DNA of 64,000 bases from Tepidiforma sp. (GCA_026003935.1 BPIE01000001.1:868001-932000), one strand, 5' to 3'. Positions 16,662 through 25,221 are shown, counted from the stretch's first letter. The notes: a model not told the origin generated them from the letters alone. Program-made: numbers and translations.

Positions 16662-17420
16662 TCAGGGGAGGGCGGCGAGGAACTCGAGGACGGCGGCGTT
16701 GAAGGCGGCCGGGTTGTCGATGTTGGCGGCGTGGCCTGCGCCGGGGATGACGACTTTGCGGGCGCCGGGGATCTTGGCGGCCATGTAGTCGGTGGCGCCG
16801 AGGAAGGGTTCGTCGCGTTCGCCGACGAGGACGAGCGTGGGCACAGCGATGGATTCGAGGGATTCGATGACGCGGGAATCGAACTGGGCGAGCATGCCGC
16901 GGGCGGCGAGGGCGAGGCCCCTGGCGGACCTGTGCTGGGCGATGCGGACTTCGGCGCCGGGGCCGAGGGCTTCGAGGCCGCGGGTTTCGAAGGCGCGGGC
17001 GCGGGCCTCGGCGGTGCGGTTCCAGGCTTCGCGGCCAGCGGGGTTTCGGTACCCGGGACCGGTATCGAAGAGCATGAGGGCGCGGGTGCGCCCGGGGTGG
17101 GCGAGATGGAAGGCGAGGGACATGTAGCCGCCGAGGGAGAGGCCGCCGATGACGGCGCGTTCGATGCCGAGGTCATCGAGGATGGCGGCCATGTCGGCGA
17201 CGGTGTGGGCTTCGGAGTAGGCGGCGGGGTCGTCGGGACTGTCGGACTGGCCGTGGCCGCGCATGTCCCAGGTGATGACCTGGAAGCGGCCGGCGAGCGC
17301 TTCGACCTGCCCCTGCCACATGCGGGAGGTTGCGCTGTAGCCGTGGCTGAGGAGTACGGGCGGCCCGCTGCCGGCGGTTTCGTAGGAGATGCGGACGCCG
17401 CTGCGGTCGAGGTAGGGCAT
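16662..17420 (-). CDS. alpha/beta hydrolase
   Basis: A 252-residue alpha/beta-fold hydrolase. The oxyanion strand PPVLLSHGYSATSRMW, the nucleophile elbow GGLSLGGYMS (Ser), the acid in LVGERDEP (Asp) and the histidine in IPGAGHAANIDNP form the expected catalytic triad. It resembles 3-oxoadipate enol-lactonase/carboxylesterase-type members, but substrate cannot be read from sequence. The ATG at 17420, after GGAGCCTCCCC on the minus strand, gives a normal-length protein; a frame extending further upstream is an antisense artefact of the DUF402 gene. Confidence 0.9.
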   Translation of the reverse strand: MPYLDRSGVRISYETAGSGPPVLLSHGYSATSRMWQGQVEALAGRFQVITWDMRGHGQSDSPDDPAAYSEAHTVADMAAILDDLGIERAVIGGLSLGGYMSLAFHLAHPGRTRALMLFDTGPGYRNPAGREAWNRTAEARARAFETRGLEALGPGAEVRIAQHRSARGLALAARGMLAQFDSRVIESLESIAVPTLVLVGERDEPFLGATDYMAAKIPGARKVVIPGAGHAANIDNPAAFNAAVLEFLAALP

Positions 17421-17476
17421 GGGGAGGCTCCTGCGGTAATGGTGGGGCGGGATTCTACGCCCCGGCGTCGGGCGGG

Positions 17477-18001
17477 TCAGAGGGGGCCGCGTGCGGCGAG
17501 CTCCCGGCCGAGGAGGGCCTCGAGCGTGCCATCGAAGGGGAAGCGGCGGCGGCGGATGGCGCGGAGGGCGTGGAGGATGCCGCGCCAGGCTGCGCGCCGA
17601 ACATCGGGCGGGTAGTGCATGGCGGCCGCCCGCTCTTGGAAGACGTCGAGGTCGCGGACGTAGTGGTCGCCGCCGGGAACGACGACGACGTCGAGGTCGA
17701 GGTCGACGAAGTCGATGGTGCGGCCGCGCAGCGCGGCGGGGAGGGCGGCGTCGCACTTCGCTTCGAGGAAGTTCCCGAGCGGGTCGAAGGCGTGGAGGAT
17801 GGTGAGGGGCTGGCGGAGGCCGATGGTGTGGATGCCGAAGCCTGCGGCAGTGACGGGGGCCGGGGGCGACTTGGAGTGGCGTTCGCTGTCGTGCAGGACG
17901 ATGAGCCACTCTTGGCCGCGGGCATCGATGAGATCGCCGGGCCAGCTGTAGCGGACCGTTCCGTCGTACTTCAGCTTGCGGACGGTGACCGGGTTCGGCA
18001 T
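17477..18001 (-). CDS. DUF402 domain protein
   Basis: A 174-residue protein of the DUF402/FomD-like barrel family. The marks are YSWPGDLIDARGQEWLIV at the N terminus, the acidic metal/ligand region FVDLDLDVVVVPGGD and DLDVFQERAAAMHYPPDV. Characterised relatives are nucleotide or nucleoside-monophosphate phosphohydrolases (for example FomD); which nucleotide is used here is unknown. The SelW-like gene upstream stops 2 nt before the ATG, so translation is coupled. Confidence 0.8.
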   Translation of the reverse strand: MPNPVTVRKLKYDGTVRYSWPGDLIDARGQEWLIVLHDSERHSKSPPAPVTAAGFGIHTIGLRQPLTILHAFDPLGNFLEAKCDAALPAALRGRTIDFVDLDLDVVVVPGGDHYVRDLDVFQERAAAMHYPPDVRRAAWRGILHALRAIRRRRFPFDGTLEALLGRELAARGPL

Positions 18002-18003
18002 GG

Positions 18004-18300
18004 TCAGGCCGATGGGGAGCGGGGGTGCCGCTTGAGAGTGGCAGCTTCGGCGGGGTCGAGGCGGGCCGCGATGGCTTCCTTGAGCTCGGCGATTTCGGGA
18101 TAGCGGCCTGCGGCGCGGCGGGAGAAGATGCGCTCGCCATCGACGTCGACGTCGAAATCGCCGCCGCCGGCGGGGATGAGACGGAGTTCGGCCAGGTACT
18201 CCCCGAAGGTGTGGAGGAGTTCGTGCGCGGTCCAGAGGGCGCGGGGGAGAAAGTTGCAGCGGCGGCAGTACGTGATGGAGACGGTGAGGCGGGCAGTCAC
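18004..18300 (-). CDS. SelW/Rdx-type thioredoxin-fold protein
   Basis: A 98-residue Rdx-family protein. The N-terminal redox motif is ITYCRRCNFLPRA (CxxC in place of the selenocysteine version), followed by the typical GGGDFDVDVDGERIFSRRAAGRYPE block. Members have a thioredoxin-like fold and are thought to act as redox adaptors. It is transcribed with the DUF402 gene downstream. The start is an ATG/GTG at 18300, 17 nt from the nitroreductase stop. Confidence 0.85.
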   Translation of the reverse strand: MTARLTVSITYCRRCNFLPRALWTAHELLHTFGEYLAELRLIPAGGGDFDVDVDGERIFSRRAAGRYPEIAELKEAIAARLDPAEAATLKRHPRSPSA

Positions 18301-18316
18301 GGGGGCGTCTCCGGGG

Positions 18317-18967
18317 CTACTGGCGCTTGTTGCCCCACTGCTCCCAGTAGGTGACGTCTTCGACGGGCTTGCGGAAGCCGGCGCCGAACTTGCCGCGCGG
18401 CCAGCCGACGGGGATGAGGGCGGCGGTTTCTACGGTCTCGGGGATGCCGAGGAGCTTGCGGACGTCGTCCTGCCGGAAGCGGTGGAGGGTGGTGAGGGCG
18501 GTGCCGAGGCCGAGGGCGCGGGCTGCGAGCATGAGGTTCTGAATGGCCGGGTAGATGCTGGAGCCGGCGGTGATATCCGGGCGCTGCCCGGGGTCGAGGA
18601 GGACGCAGGCGAGGATGAGGACGGGGACCTCGTGGAGGTGGTCGGCGAGGTACTGAGCGGAGCGCATGACGCGTTCGTTGCTGGCTGCTTCGTCGGGCGG
18701 AAGGCCGGGGCGGTTGCCGTAGCCGGAGGCGACGAGGCGGTCCCAGCCTTCTTTGTACCACTGCTGGAGCTGCTGCTTTTTCGCCGGGTCGGTGATGACG
18801 AGCCAGCGCCAGTTCTGGCGGTTGCCGCCGCTGGGTGCGCGGGTCGCGGCCCAGAGGATCTTCTTGATGTACTCCTCGGGGACGGGGTCGGGCTTGAGGC
18901 GGCGCATGGCGCGCTGGGTGCCGATGACTTCGAAGATGTCGGATTCGACGACGGGGAGGTCGGACAT
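18317..18967 (-). CDS. nitroreductase family FMN protein
   Basis: A 216-residue nitroreductase-fold flavoenzyme. Visible are the N-terminal FEVIGTQRAMRRLKPDPVP block with the FMN-phosphate-binding RAMRR, APSGGNRQNWRW (FMN contact) and the C-terminal ALIPVGWPRGKFG. These homodimers reduce nitro compounds, quinones or enones with NAD(P)H. AGGACC near the ATG and the CCCGGAGGACCGC leader give a clear ribosome binding site. First gene of a probable minus-strand operon with the SelW-like and DUF402 genes. Confidence 0.9.
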   Translation of the reverse strand: MSDLPVVESDIFEVIGTQRAMRRLKPDPVPEEYIKKILWAATRAPSGGNRQNWRWLVITDPAKKQQLQQWYKEGWDRLVASGYGNRPGLPPDEAASNERVMRSAQYLADHLHEVPVLILACVLLDPGQRPDITAGSSIYPAIQNLMLAARALGLGTALTTLHRFRQDDVRKLLGIPETVETAALIPVGWPRGKFGAGFRKPVEDVTYWEQWGNKRQ

Positions 18968-19032
18968 GCGGTCCTCCGGGAGGTAGGTTGCAGAAGGAAT
19001 CGTACAGGCTCAGCGGGGAGGCGCGAGGCGGC

Positions 19033-19038
19033 TATAAT
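19033..19038 (+). promoter_or_regulatory. TATAAT -10 box of leaderless CoA-transferase gene
   Basis: Perfect TATAAT ending 9 nt before the ATG at 19048; no SD in the gap and no convincing -35. Confidence 0.55.
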
Positions 19039-19047
19039 CCGCCCGCG

Positions 19048-20283
19048 ATGACGGAGCTGCCGCTGGCGGGTATCCGGGTGTGCGACCTGACGTGGGTGAT
19101 TGCGGGCCCGACGGCGACACGGATTCTTGCGGATTTCGGCGCGGAGGTCATCCGCGTGGAGCACGGGCAGGCGGCGGACCCGATTCGGTTTGGGCGGCCG
19201 ATAGCGGGGGAGAAGCCGACGCTGAACAACTCGGGGTTTTTCAACTACTTCAATCGGAACAAGAAGAGCGTGCTCCTGAACGTGCGGCACCCGCTGGGGA
19301 TGGAGGTGCTGCACCGGTTGATCCGGGTGAGCGACGTGGTGATCGAGAACTTTTCGAGCGGGGTGCTGGAGTCGTGGGGGCTGGATTATGCGGCGCAGCG
19401 GGCGATCAACCCGGGGGTGATTTACTGCTCGATTTCCGGGTTTGGGCACACGGGGCGGGACCGGCACTTCACGACGTGGGGGCCGACGGCGCAGGCGCTG
19501 AGCGGGCTGACGCTGATGTCGGGGCTGCCGGGGAAGCCTCCCGCGGGGTGGGGGTATTCGTACCTCGACCATACGGCCGGGTACTATGCGGCGATTGCGG
19601 TGATGATGGCCCTGCACCACCGGAACGTGACGGGTGAGGGGCAGGCGATCGACATTGCGCAGGTTGAGACGGGGATGGTGCTGACGGGGCCGGCGGTGCT
19701 GGACTACGAGGTGAATGGCAGGAGCTGGCTGCGCGAGGAGATGCCGCCGGGCAACCGGGCGTGGGAGCCGCGCACGGCTCCGCACAATACGTACCGCTGC
19801 GCGGGGGAAGACCGGTGGGTGGCGATCGCGGTGCGGAACGACGCGGAGTGGGAGGCGATGCGGCGGGCGATGGGGGAGCCGGGCTGGGCGGCGGAGGCGA
19901 AGTTCGCGACCAACGCGGGGCGGCTGGAGCACGAGGACGAGCTGGACGCGGGCATCGAGGCGTGGACGCGGGAGCGGGACGCGTACGACGTGATGGCCGT
20001 GCTGCAGGCGGCGGGGGTGCCGGCGGGGGTGTGCCAGACGGCCGGCGACCGGGTTGAGCGCGACCCGCAGCTCCGGGCGCGCGGCTGGTGGACGACGATG
20101 CCGCACGCGGAGCTTGGCGAGTCGGGGTTCGATGGGGTCGCGCCGCGGCTGCATCGGACGCCGGGCACGAACCGGACGCCTTCGCCGCTGATGGGTGAGC
20201 ACACGTACGAGGTGATGACGGGCACGCTGGGGATGACGCCGGAGGAGTACGCGGAGCTGGAGGGGCTGGGGGTGTTCATGTGA
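19048..20283 (+). CDS. CaiB/BaiF family (class III) CoA-transferase
   Basis: A 411-residue class III CoA-transferase. The N terminus LAGIRVCDLTWVIAGPTATRILADFGAEVIRVE is the family signature. Later come NFSSGVLESWGLDY, YCSISGFGHTGRD, the catalytic-aspartate region YLDHTAGYYAAIAV and HHRNVTGEGQAIDIAQVE. Such enzymes move CoA between carboxylic acids through an aspartyl intermediate. The next gene is a second, distinct member whose GTG overlaps this stop (ATGTGA), so the two may form a heteromeric enzyme or act in one degradation pathway. Substrate unknown. Confidence 0.93.
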   Translation: MTELPLAGIRVCDLTWVIAGPTATRILADFGAEVIRVEHGQAADPIRFGRPIAGEKPTLNNSGFFNYFNRNKKSVLLNVRHPLGMEVLHRLIRVSDVVIENFSSGVLESWGLDYAAQRAINPGVIYCSISGFGHTGRDRHFTTWGPTAQALSGLTLMSGLPGKPPAGWGYSYLDHTAGYYAAIAVMMALHHRNVTGEGQAIDIAQVETGMVLTGPAVLDYEVNGRSWLREEMPPGNRAWEPRTAPHNTYRCAGEDRWVAIAVRNDAEWEAMRRAMGEPGWAAEAKFATNAGRLEHEDELDAGIEAWTRERDAYDVMAVLQAAGVPAGVCQTAGDRVERDPQLRARGWWTTMPHAELGESGFDGVAPRLHRTPGTNRTPSPLMGEHTYEVMTGTLGMTPEEYAELEGLGVFM

Positions 20284-21500
20284 GCGGGCCGCTGGCCGGG
20301 CTGCGGGTGCTGGAGCGGTGCGGGCTGATGGGGCAATACGCGGGCAAACTGCTCGCCGATATGGGCGCTGACGTGGTGAAGGTGGAACCGCCCGAGGGGA
20401 GCGAGGCGCGGCAGGTCGGGCCGTTCGTCGACGACGTGCCGGGGCCGAATCGGTCGCTCAACTTTTGGTACTTCAATACGAACAAGCGGTCGGTGGTGCT
20501 GGATTTCACCGAGGAGGGCGACCGGGCGACGTGGCTGGCGCTGGCGCGGGCGGCGGACATCGTGGTCGACGACGGGCGGCCCGGTGAGCTGGAGAAGCTG
20601 GGGCTCGGGTACGGGGCAGCCGGCGAAGGCAACCCGGGGCTCATCTGGTGCGCGGTGACGGGGTTCGGGCAGGACGGCCCGTGGGCGCAGTACGCGACGG
20701 CGGACCTCGTTTCGCTTGCGCTGGGGGGCCCGATGATGATGAACGGGTACGACCCCGAGGATGCGCCGGGGGCGCCGCCGATTCGCGGGCACGGGGACCA
20801 GGCGTATCTGACGGGGTGTCACTATGCGGTGCAGGGCGTGCTGGCGGCGCTGCTGTGGCGGGACCGTACCGGGGAGGGGCAGTTCATCGACTGCTCGGTG
20901 CACGAAGCGGTGAGCAGCACGACGGAGGTGGCGCTGCCGTACTGGTTCACGAAGCGGGTGGATGTGGTCCGGCAAACGGGGCGACACGCTGCGGCGTCGC
21001 GGACCGAGCGGTGGCTCTACCGTGCTGGCGACGGGCGCTGGGCGCTGATTTTTGGGGTTGGGCGGGACAACGCGAGCTGGAAGCGAATCAAGGAGTGGTT
21101 CCAATCGGAGGGGTTTGGGCTGCAGTTCGACGAGGAGCGGTTCGACGACCCGCTGAATCGGCAGGCGGGGCGGGGGAGCGCGGAGGCGGCCGAGATTTCG
21201 GCCGAGCTGGAACGGTTCATCGCGGCGCACCCGGCGGAGGCGGTGTACCGGGGCGGGCAGGAGCGGCGGCAGGCGTGGGGGGTGGTGCGGAGCCCGGAGG
21301 AGAACCTCGCGGACCCGCACTGGAGCGACCGGGGGTTTTGGGCGGCGGCGGAGGGGGAGGGCCGGGAGGGGCGGCCCGTGCGGATGCCGGGCGCGCCGTA
21401 CCGGTTCAGTGCGACGCCGTGGGAGCTGCGGCGGCCGGCTCCGAAGCTGGGGGAGCACACCGCGGAGGTGCTGGCGGAATGGCTGGGGCGCGAAACATGA
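20280..21500 (+). CDS. CaiB/BaiF family (class III) CoA-transferase, second
   Basis: A 406-residue paralogue of the preceding gene, translationally coupled to it (GTGA overlap). Family marks are LRVLERCGLMGQYAGKLLADMGADVVKVEPP, WCAVTGFGQDGPWAQYATADL, the aspartate in GHGDQAYLTGCHYAVQG and RDRTGEGQFIDCSVHEA. Sequence identity to the first copy looks moderate, arguing for an old pairing rather than a recent duplication. The pair resembles two-subunit CoA-transferases such as those acting on dicarboxylic or aromatic acids, but no catabolic partner is adjacent. Confidence 0.92.
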   Translation: MSGPLAGLRVLERCGLMGQYAGKLLADMGADVVKVEPPEGSEARQVGPFVDDVPGPNRSLNFWYFNTNKRSVVLDFTEEGDRATWLALARAADIVVDDGRPGELEKLGLGYGAAGEGNPGLIWCAVTGFGQDGPWAQYATADLVSLALGGPMMMNGYDPEDAPGAPPIRGHGDQAYLTGCHYAVQGVLAALLWRDRTGEGQFIDCSVHEAVSSTTEVALPYWFTKRVDVVRQTGRHAAASRTERWLYRAGDGRWALIFGVGRDNASWKRIKEWFQSEGFGLQFDEERFDDPLNRQAGRGSAEAAEISAELERFIAAHPAEAVYRGGQERRQAWGVVRSPEENLADPHWSDRGFWAAAEGEGREGRPVRMPGAPYRFSATPWELRRPAPKLGEHTAEVLAEWLGRET

Positions 21501-21834
21501 CCGATACGCGTCGATAACGCGGGGTTCATGGGAGGCGGGCATGCTTGGGTCATCGGGATGTTCCCGAGGCAGGCGCCTCCCCTGTCCCCTCCGGGCGCAC
21601 TGCTGGACGAGGGCCCGGCGTTCGGTGCCGCCGGGCCCTCACGCACTTCCAGGCGGGCGGATTGCGCCACACGAGCGGTGCGCGGGGCGGTTTGGTGAAA
21701 ATTTCGCGCGTGCTGCTGACGGGAGCGGCGCGCGGGGGTACGTTGGGCAGCGCGGAAACGTGCCGTTCATGCGGCCGACACAGGCCTGTGACGCGCATGC
21801 TGCACGATAGCGCTATTGCCCGGGGGTGATACCG
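21501..21834 (+). other. 334-nt intergenic region with structured segment
   Basis: I see no convincing coding frame. It contains an imperfectly nested structure: 8-bp stem GGGAGGCG/CGCCTCCC (21530-21537 with 21574-21581) enclosing a 6-bp TCGGGA/TCCCGA hairpin, then a strong 12-bp hairpin at 21609-21640. The last 130 nt hold no structure I can name; they form the leader of the small gene at 21835. Confidence 0.4.
21609..21640 (+). terminator. strong GC hairpin after CoA-transferases
   Basis: Perfect 12-bp stem GAGGGCCCGGCG / CGCCGGGCCCTC, 8-nt loop. No T-run follows, so it could be a terminator or part of a structured RNA. Confidence 0.5.
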
Positions 21835-22053
21835 ATGGCCGAGGCTTCCATGCTGAGCAGGGCTTCCGTGTATGAACTGCTGCGGGCGCGTCACGTCCCG
21901 CTGCGGGAGGTGACGGCGCTGGGCATCGGGCTGGAGGACCTTGGCGCTCCGCTCGGGGCTGCGGCCCGGCACGCGGGGGTCAGCCGGTCGCGGCTCGAAG
22001 CGGCGTGCAGGGCCGCGTCGCAGCCGGCGCAAGAGTCCGAGACGGCGGGCTGA
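21835..22053 (+). CDS. small hypothetical protein (72 aa)
   Basis: A short helical protein (SVYELLRARHVPLREVTALG, GVSRSRLEAACRAASQPA) with a helix-turn-helix flavour near its end (AAARHAGVSRSRLEAACRA). No membrane segment. The ATG at 21835 has GGGGGTG 5-9 nt upstream; an in-frame GTG at 21826 is the alternative. It is convergent with the LysM lipoprotein. Function unknown; a small DNA-binding role is only a guess. Confidence 0.5.
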   Translation: MAEASMLSRASVYELLRARHVPLREVTALGIGLEDLGAPLGAAARHAGVSRSRLEAACRAASQPAQESETAG

Positions 22054-22062
22054 GTCTCCGCG

Positions 22063-22725
22063 CTAGGGGATGCGCACTTCCTGCCCAATCTGCAGGAGGC
22101 AGTCGCTGGTGAGGCCATTGGCCGCGATGAGGTCGGCGACGGTGACGCCGTAGCTGGCGGCGATGTCGGCGCAGGTGTCGCCTGCTCTGACGACGTAGAC
22201 CTTTCCTGACCCGCCGGATGAGCCGCTGCTGGAGCGGGGAACGGTCGGGGTGGGACGGACGGTTGGGTTGGAGGTGAGGCCGCCCGCGGTCCCGGTGACC
22301 GGGGTCGGGGTGGGCGCGGGGATCGTCAGCGTGTCTCCGACGCGGAGGTTGTCGCAGGCGGTGGGGTTGGCTTTGACGAGGGCATCGAGGCTGACGCCTT
22401 CTGCGGCGGCGATGCCGGAGCAGGTATCGCCAGATTTGACGGTGTAGGTTCTGCGGGGGGCGGGGGTCGAGGCACCACCGACGGGGGTGAGCGCGGCGGG
22501 GCTGCCGCCTTCGAGGACGACCTGGTTGCCCTGGATGCGGTAGAGCACCGGGTTTTGCATGGGGGTCGCGGTGGGGACGCGGGCAGGGTCGGTGATGCGT
22601 TCGCCGGCGGCAGATTCGGGCTCATTCCCGCCCCCGCAGGCGGCTGCGGCTACGGCGGCGATGCCAGCGACGGCCGCAAGAAGGGCAAAAAGGGGGGCTC
22701 GGACGCGCGCGTGCATTGGGGTCAT
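22063..22725 (-). CDS. lipoprotein with two LysM domains
   Basis: A 220-residue secreted lipoprotein. The signal peptide ends in a lipobox (VAAAACGGG, Cys about residue 30). Two LysM domains follow, separated by a Thr/Pro linker: RTYTVKSGDTCSGIAAAEGV (about 92-137) and KVYVVRAGDTCADIAASYGV (about 175-220). Both carry cysteines that would form the disulfide seen in eukaryote-like LysM modules (GDTCxxIA...C). LysM binds peptidoglycan or related glycans, which implies a glycan wall layer. It is 20 nt from the peptidase gene, on the same strand. Confidence 0.88.
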   Translation of the reverse strand: MTPMHARVRAPLFALLAAVAGIAAVAAAACGGGNEPESAAGERITDPARVPTATPMQNPVLYRIQGNQVVLEGGSPAALTPVGGASTPAPRRTYTVKSGDTCSGIAAAEGVSLDALVKANPTACDNLRVGDTLTIPAPTPTPVTGTAGGLTSNPTVRPTPTVPRSSSGSSGGSGKVYVVRAGDTCADIAASYGVTVADLIAANGLTSDCLLQIGQEVRIP

Positions 22726-22745
22726 GCTCAGGCTCCTGCTGCGGC

Positions 22746-24083
22746 TCAGTCAACCCGTGCCAGGAGGTCGGCGATGGTGAGGTAGGCGAGGTCGCCGACG
22801 GCATCGAGGACCTGGCGGTCGATGGCGCCGACGACGTCCTGCGGGGAGTGGATGGTGGAGAAATCGCCGGAGGTGAAGAAGACAATTTCGACGCCGGCAT
22901 CAGCGAAGCTCATGTGGTCGCTGCCCGTATTGGGTGGGAGGGTCGATGCGGCGGCGTCGATGCCGGCGCCGGCTGCCAGTTCGAGCGCGCGAGCGGCTGC
23001 GGGGGTGTCGCCGATGACCTCGACACGGCGGCCGATGCCGGTGACGTCGAGGTTGACCATGTAGCGGGGGAGCTGGCCCGCGGCGCGGAGGCGCTCGACG
23101 AGGGCCTTGCTGCCGTGGAGGCCGGATTCTTCGGCACCGAAGAGCGCGAAGCAGAGGCCGGGGCGGGGGCCTTCGAGGGCGAAGGCTCGTGCGAGCTCGA
23201 GGACGTTGGCGGTGCCGCTGGCGTTATCGTTGGCGCCGGGGGCACCGGGGACGGTGTCGAAGTGGCCGCCGACGATGATGCGGCAGGCGGCGGCGCCGGG
23301 CGGACGGGCGATGACGTTGTAGGCGGGGGTGGGGCTGCCGGCGGCGGGGGCTTCGATGGCAAGCGTGTCGCCGCGGCGGGCCGCTTCGATGATGGGCTGA
23401 CCGTCTTCGCGGGCGACGGAGACGACGGGGAAGGCGGCTTCGAGCGTGAGGTTGCCGGAGAAGGGCCCGGGCTGGTTGTTGACGATGACCAGGCCGACGG
23501 CACCGGCCGCTGCGACGTTCTGGTACTTGACGGCGAAGGTGAGGCTGCCGCGGTCGGCGACGGCGATGCGGCCGGCCAGGTCGCGGCCAGCAATGCCGGC
23601 ATCATCGGCGAGACCGACGTAGACGGCGGGGGCCTCCACCGTACCGCCGGGGCTGCCGGCGAGGGTGAGCGCTTCGATGGGGGTCGTGCGGAGCCGCACT
23701 TCGCCCACGCGGAAGGGGTCGTTATCGAAGGTGAAAGGCATGCGCTCGACCTCGTAGCCGAAGCCGGCGAGGGTGCGTTCGAGGTACTCGACGGCGCGCA
23801 GCTCGGCGGGGGAGCCAGCGACGCGGGGGGCGGCGGCGAGGGTCTCGATGTGGGCGAAGGCGAGGTCGGCGTCGTGGCCCTCGGGGCCCGCGGCGCGGCC
23901 GGTGGGGGCGGTGACGGCGGCGGCAGGGCGGGTGGGCGTCGGCGAGGGCGATGGTGCGGCGGTCGGTGATTCCCCAACGCCGGTTGGGGAGGCCGGTGCA
24001 GGGGAGCCGGGGGCGCCGTCGCTGCAGGCGGCGATGGCGAAAGCGAGGACTGCCGGGAGGAGGAAGAGCCGGGCAGGGCGCAT
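22746..24083 (-). CDS. M28 family zinc aminopeptidase, lipoprotein
   Basis: A 445-residue extracellular peptidase. A lipobox signal (VLAFAIAACSDG) and Pro/Ala-Thr linker precede a PA-insert (LVIVNNQPGPFSGNL) and the M28 catalytic domain. Metal ligands are visible in VGGHFDTVPG (His), GANDNASGTANV (Asp), FGAEESGLHGSK (catalytic Glu and ligand Glu), NLDVTGIG (Asp) and GSDHMSFADAG (His). It probably trims peptides outside the cell and works with peptide importers. A TACCCT box sits 6 nt before the ATG, so the mRNA is probably leaderless. The LysM gene follows in the same direction. Confidence 0.92.
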   Translation of the reverse strand: MRPARLFLLPAVLAFAIAACSDGAPGSPAPASPTGVGESPTAAPSPSPTPTRPAAAVTAPTGRAAGPEGHDADLAFAHIETLAAAPRVAGSPAELRAVEYLERTLAGFGYEVERMPFTFDNDPFRVGEVRLRTTPIEALTLAGSPGGTVEAPAVYVGLADDAGIAGRDLAGRIAVADRGSLTFAVKYQNVAAAGAVGLVIVNNQPGPFSGNLTLEAAFPVVSVAREDGQPIIEAARRGDTLAIEAPAAGSPTPAYNVIARPPGAAACRIIVGGHFDTVPGAPGANDNASGTANVLELARAFALEGPRPGLCFALFGAEESGLHGSKALVERLRAAGQLPRYMVNLDVTGIGRRVEVIGDTPAAARALELAAGAGIDAAASTLPPNTGSDHMSFADAGVEIVFFTSGDFSTIHSPQDVVGAIDRQVLDAVGDLAYLTIADLLARVD

Positions 24084-24089
24084 GGGCCG

Positions 24090-24095
24090 AGGGTA
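24090..24095 (-). promoter_or_regulatory. putative -10 of leaderless M28 peptidase gene
   Basis: TACCCT on the minus strand, 6 nt before the ATG. The same hexamer at 6-7 nt precedes the genes starting at 28378 and 39108. Confidence 0.5.
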
Positions 24096-24124
24096 CGGCG
24101 GAGGCGCGTTAAGGGCGCGGAAGG

Positions 24125-24538
24125 TCAGCGGCGGCGGAAGGGGTTACGGAAGCGGCTGCCGCGGTCCTGGGGACCGTACTCGATGTAGCGGTCGCGCCAG
24201 TAGACGCGGCGGGGGCCGGGGCTGCCGTAGCCGCCGATGGGGCGCTTGCGGAAGGAGAGCAGGAAGGCGGCGATAAAGATGACCACGCCGGAGAAGGAGA
24301 GCCAAATGAGGGGGCTCCAGAACATCGCGAGGAAGAGGCCGGCGATCATGACCCCGGCGCCAGCGAGGAGGAGGGTCGCGGGGTTGACCTCAGGGAAGGC
24401 GATGCGAGGGAGCGTCCGGCGGGGGCGGCGCTGCCTGCGCCGCTGTTCGAGCGAGATGGGCTCGCGGCCGCCCTCGGGGAGCTCGTTGTCGAGCTTCGCG
24501 AGGAGCTCTTCGATTTCGCGCTCGATGCGGTCGGCCAT
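24125..24538 (-). CDS. small two-helix membrane protein
   Basis: A 137-residue protein with an acidic/basic cytosolic N terminus (ADRIEREIEELLAKLDNELP then RRRQRRPRRTL). Two adjacent transmembrane helices follow (ATLLLAGAGVMIAGLFLAMF and IWLSFSGVVIFIAAFLLSF), then a Arg/Gly-rich tail. No family recognised. The ATG at 24538 is chosen because a TACCGT box lies 9 nt upstream and no SD precedes the alternative ATG at 24559. Function unknown. Confidence 0.65.
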   Translation of the reverse strand: MADRIEREIEELLAKLDNELPEGGREPISLEQRRRQRRPRRTLPRIAFPEVNPATLLLAGAGVMIAGLFLAMFWSPLIWLSFSGVVIFIAAFLLSFRKRPIGGYGSPGPRRVYWRDRYIEYGPQDRGSRFRNPFRRR

Positions 24539-24547
24539 GGCATTTCC

Positions 24548-24553
24548 ACGGTA
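24548..24553 (-). promoter_or_regulatory. putative -10 before membrane protein gene
   Basis: TACCGT on the minus strand, 9 nt before the ATG at 24538. Confidence 0.35.
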
Positions 24554-24586
24554 GGACATTCGGGAGTGCGCGTCGATGGGGGAGGG

Positions 24587-25207
24587 TTAGGCCCCGGTGT
24601 GCGGCGCGGCGAGGATGGCCCGGGCGAGGGGGAGAACGCGTTCGACCCAGCGGGCGTACATGGCGGCGGAGGGGTGGAGGCCGTCGGAGGCGAGGAGCGA
24701 CGGGTCGGCGGCGGCGGTGCGGGAGACCTGGGTGACGTCGACCCAGGCGGCGCCAGCGGCCTCGGCAGCGGCCCGGTTGACGGCGTTGAAGGCGTCAATG
24801 GCGGCACTGACGGCGGCGCGGTCGCGGCCCGCGGCGAAGGGAGTGACGCCCCAATCGGGGATGGAGAGGACGAGGAGGCGGGAGGGGTCGCCTGCGGCGA
24901 ACGCGCGGGCGCGGTGGAGGAGGCCATCGAGGCGGGCGCGGTAGGCGCCGTTGCAGGGGAGGCCGCGGTACTGGTCGTTGACGCCGATGAGCAGGGAGAC
25001 GAGGTGAAAGGTCCCGGCGGGCGGGGCGGCATCGATGGCGGCGGCGAGCTCGGCAGTCGTCCAGCCGGTGCGGGCGATGATGACGGGTTCGTCGATGGCG
25101 ATACCGTCTGCCCGGAGGCGGGCGACGAGCTGGACGGGCCAGCGGTCCGCGGGGTCGACGGCTTCGCCGATGGTGTAGGAGTCGCCAAGGGCGAGGACCC
25201 GGTGCAT
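24587..25207 (-). CDS. SGNH/GDSL-type esterase
   Basis: A 206-residue SGNH hydrolase. Block I is LALGDSYTIGEAV with the catalytic serine (GDSYT), block III is LIGVNDQYRG (GxND), and block V is SDGLHPSAAMYARW with the Asp/His pair. Members hydrolyse esters or thioesters of lipids or carbohydrates. No signal peptide is present, so it is cytosolic. The ATG at 25207 follows a TACACT box by 8 nt, suggesting a leaderless transcript. Confidence 0.9.
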   Translation of the reverse strand: MHRVLALGDSYTIGEAVDPADRWPVQLVARLRADGIAIDEPVIIARTGWTTAELAAAIDAAPPAGTFHLVSLLIGVNDQYRGLPCNGAYRARLDGLLHRARAFAAGDPSRLLVLSIPDWGVTPFAAGRDRAAVSAAIDAFNAVNRAAAEAAGAAWVDVTQVSRTAAADPSLLASDGLHPSAAMYARWVERVLPLARAILAAPHTGA

Positions 25208-25215
25208 CGGGATGC

Positions 25216-25221
25216 AGTGTA
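25216..25221 (-). promoter_or_regulatory. putative -10 of leaderless SGNH hydrolase gene
   Basis: TACACT on the minus strand, 8 nt before the ATG. Confidence 0.45.

Noticed and set aside
22063-22725. Thr/Pro repeats in the LysM lipoprotein as a tandem-repeat array
   Set aside because: The linker is short and irregular; it is a normal extracellular linker.
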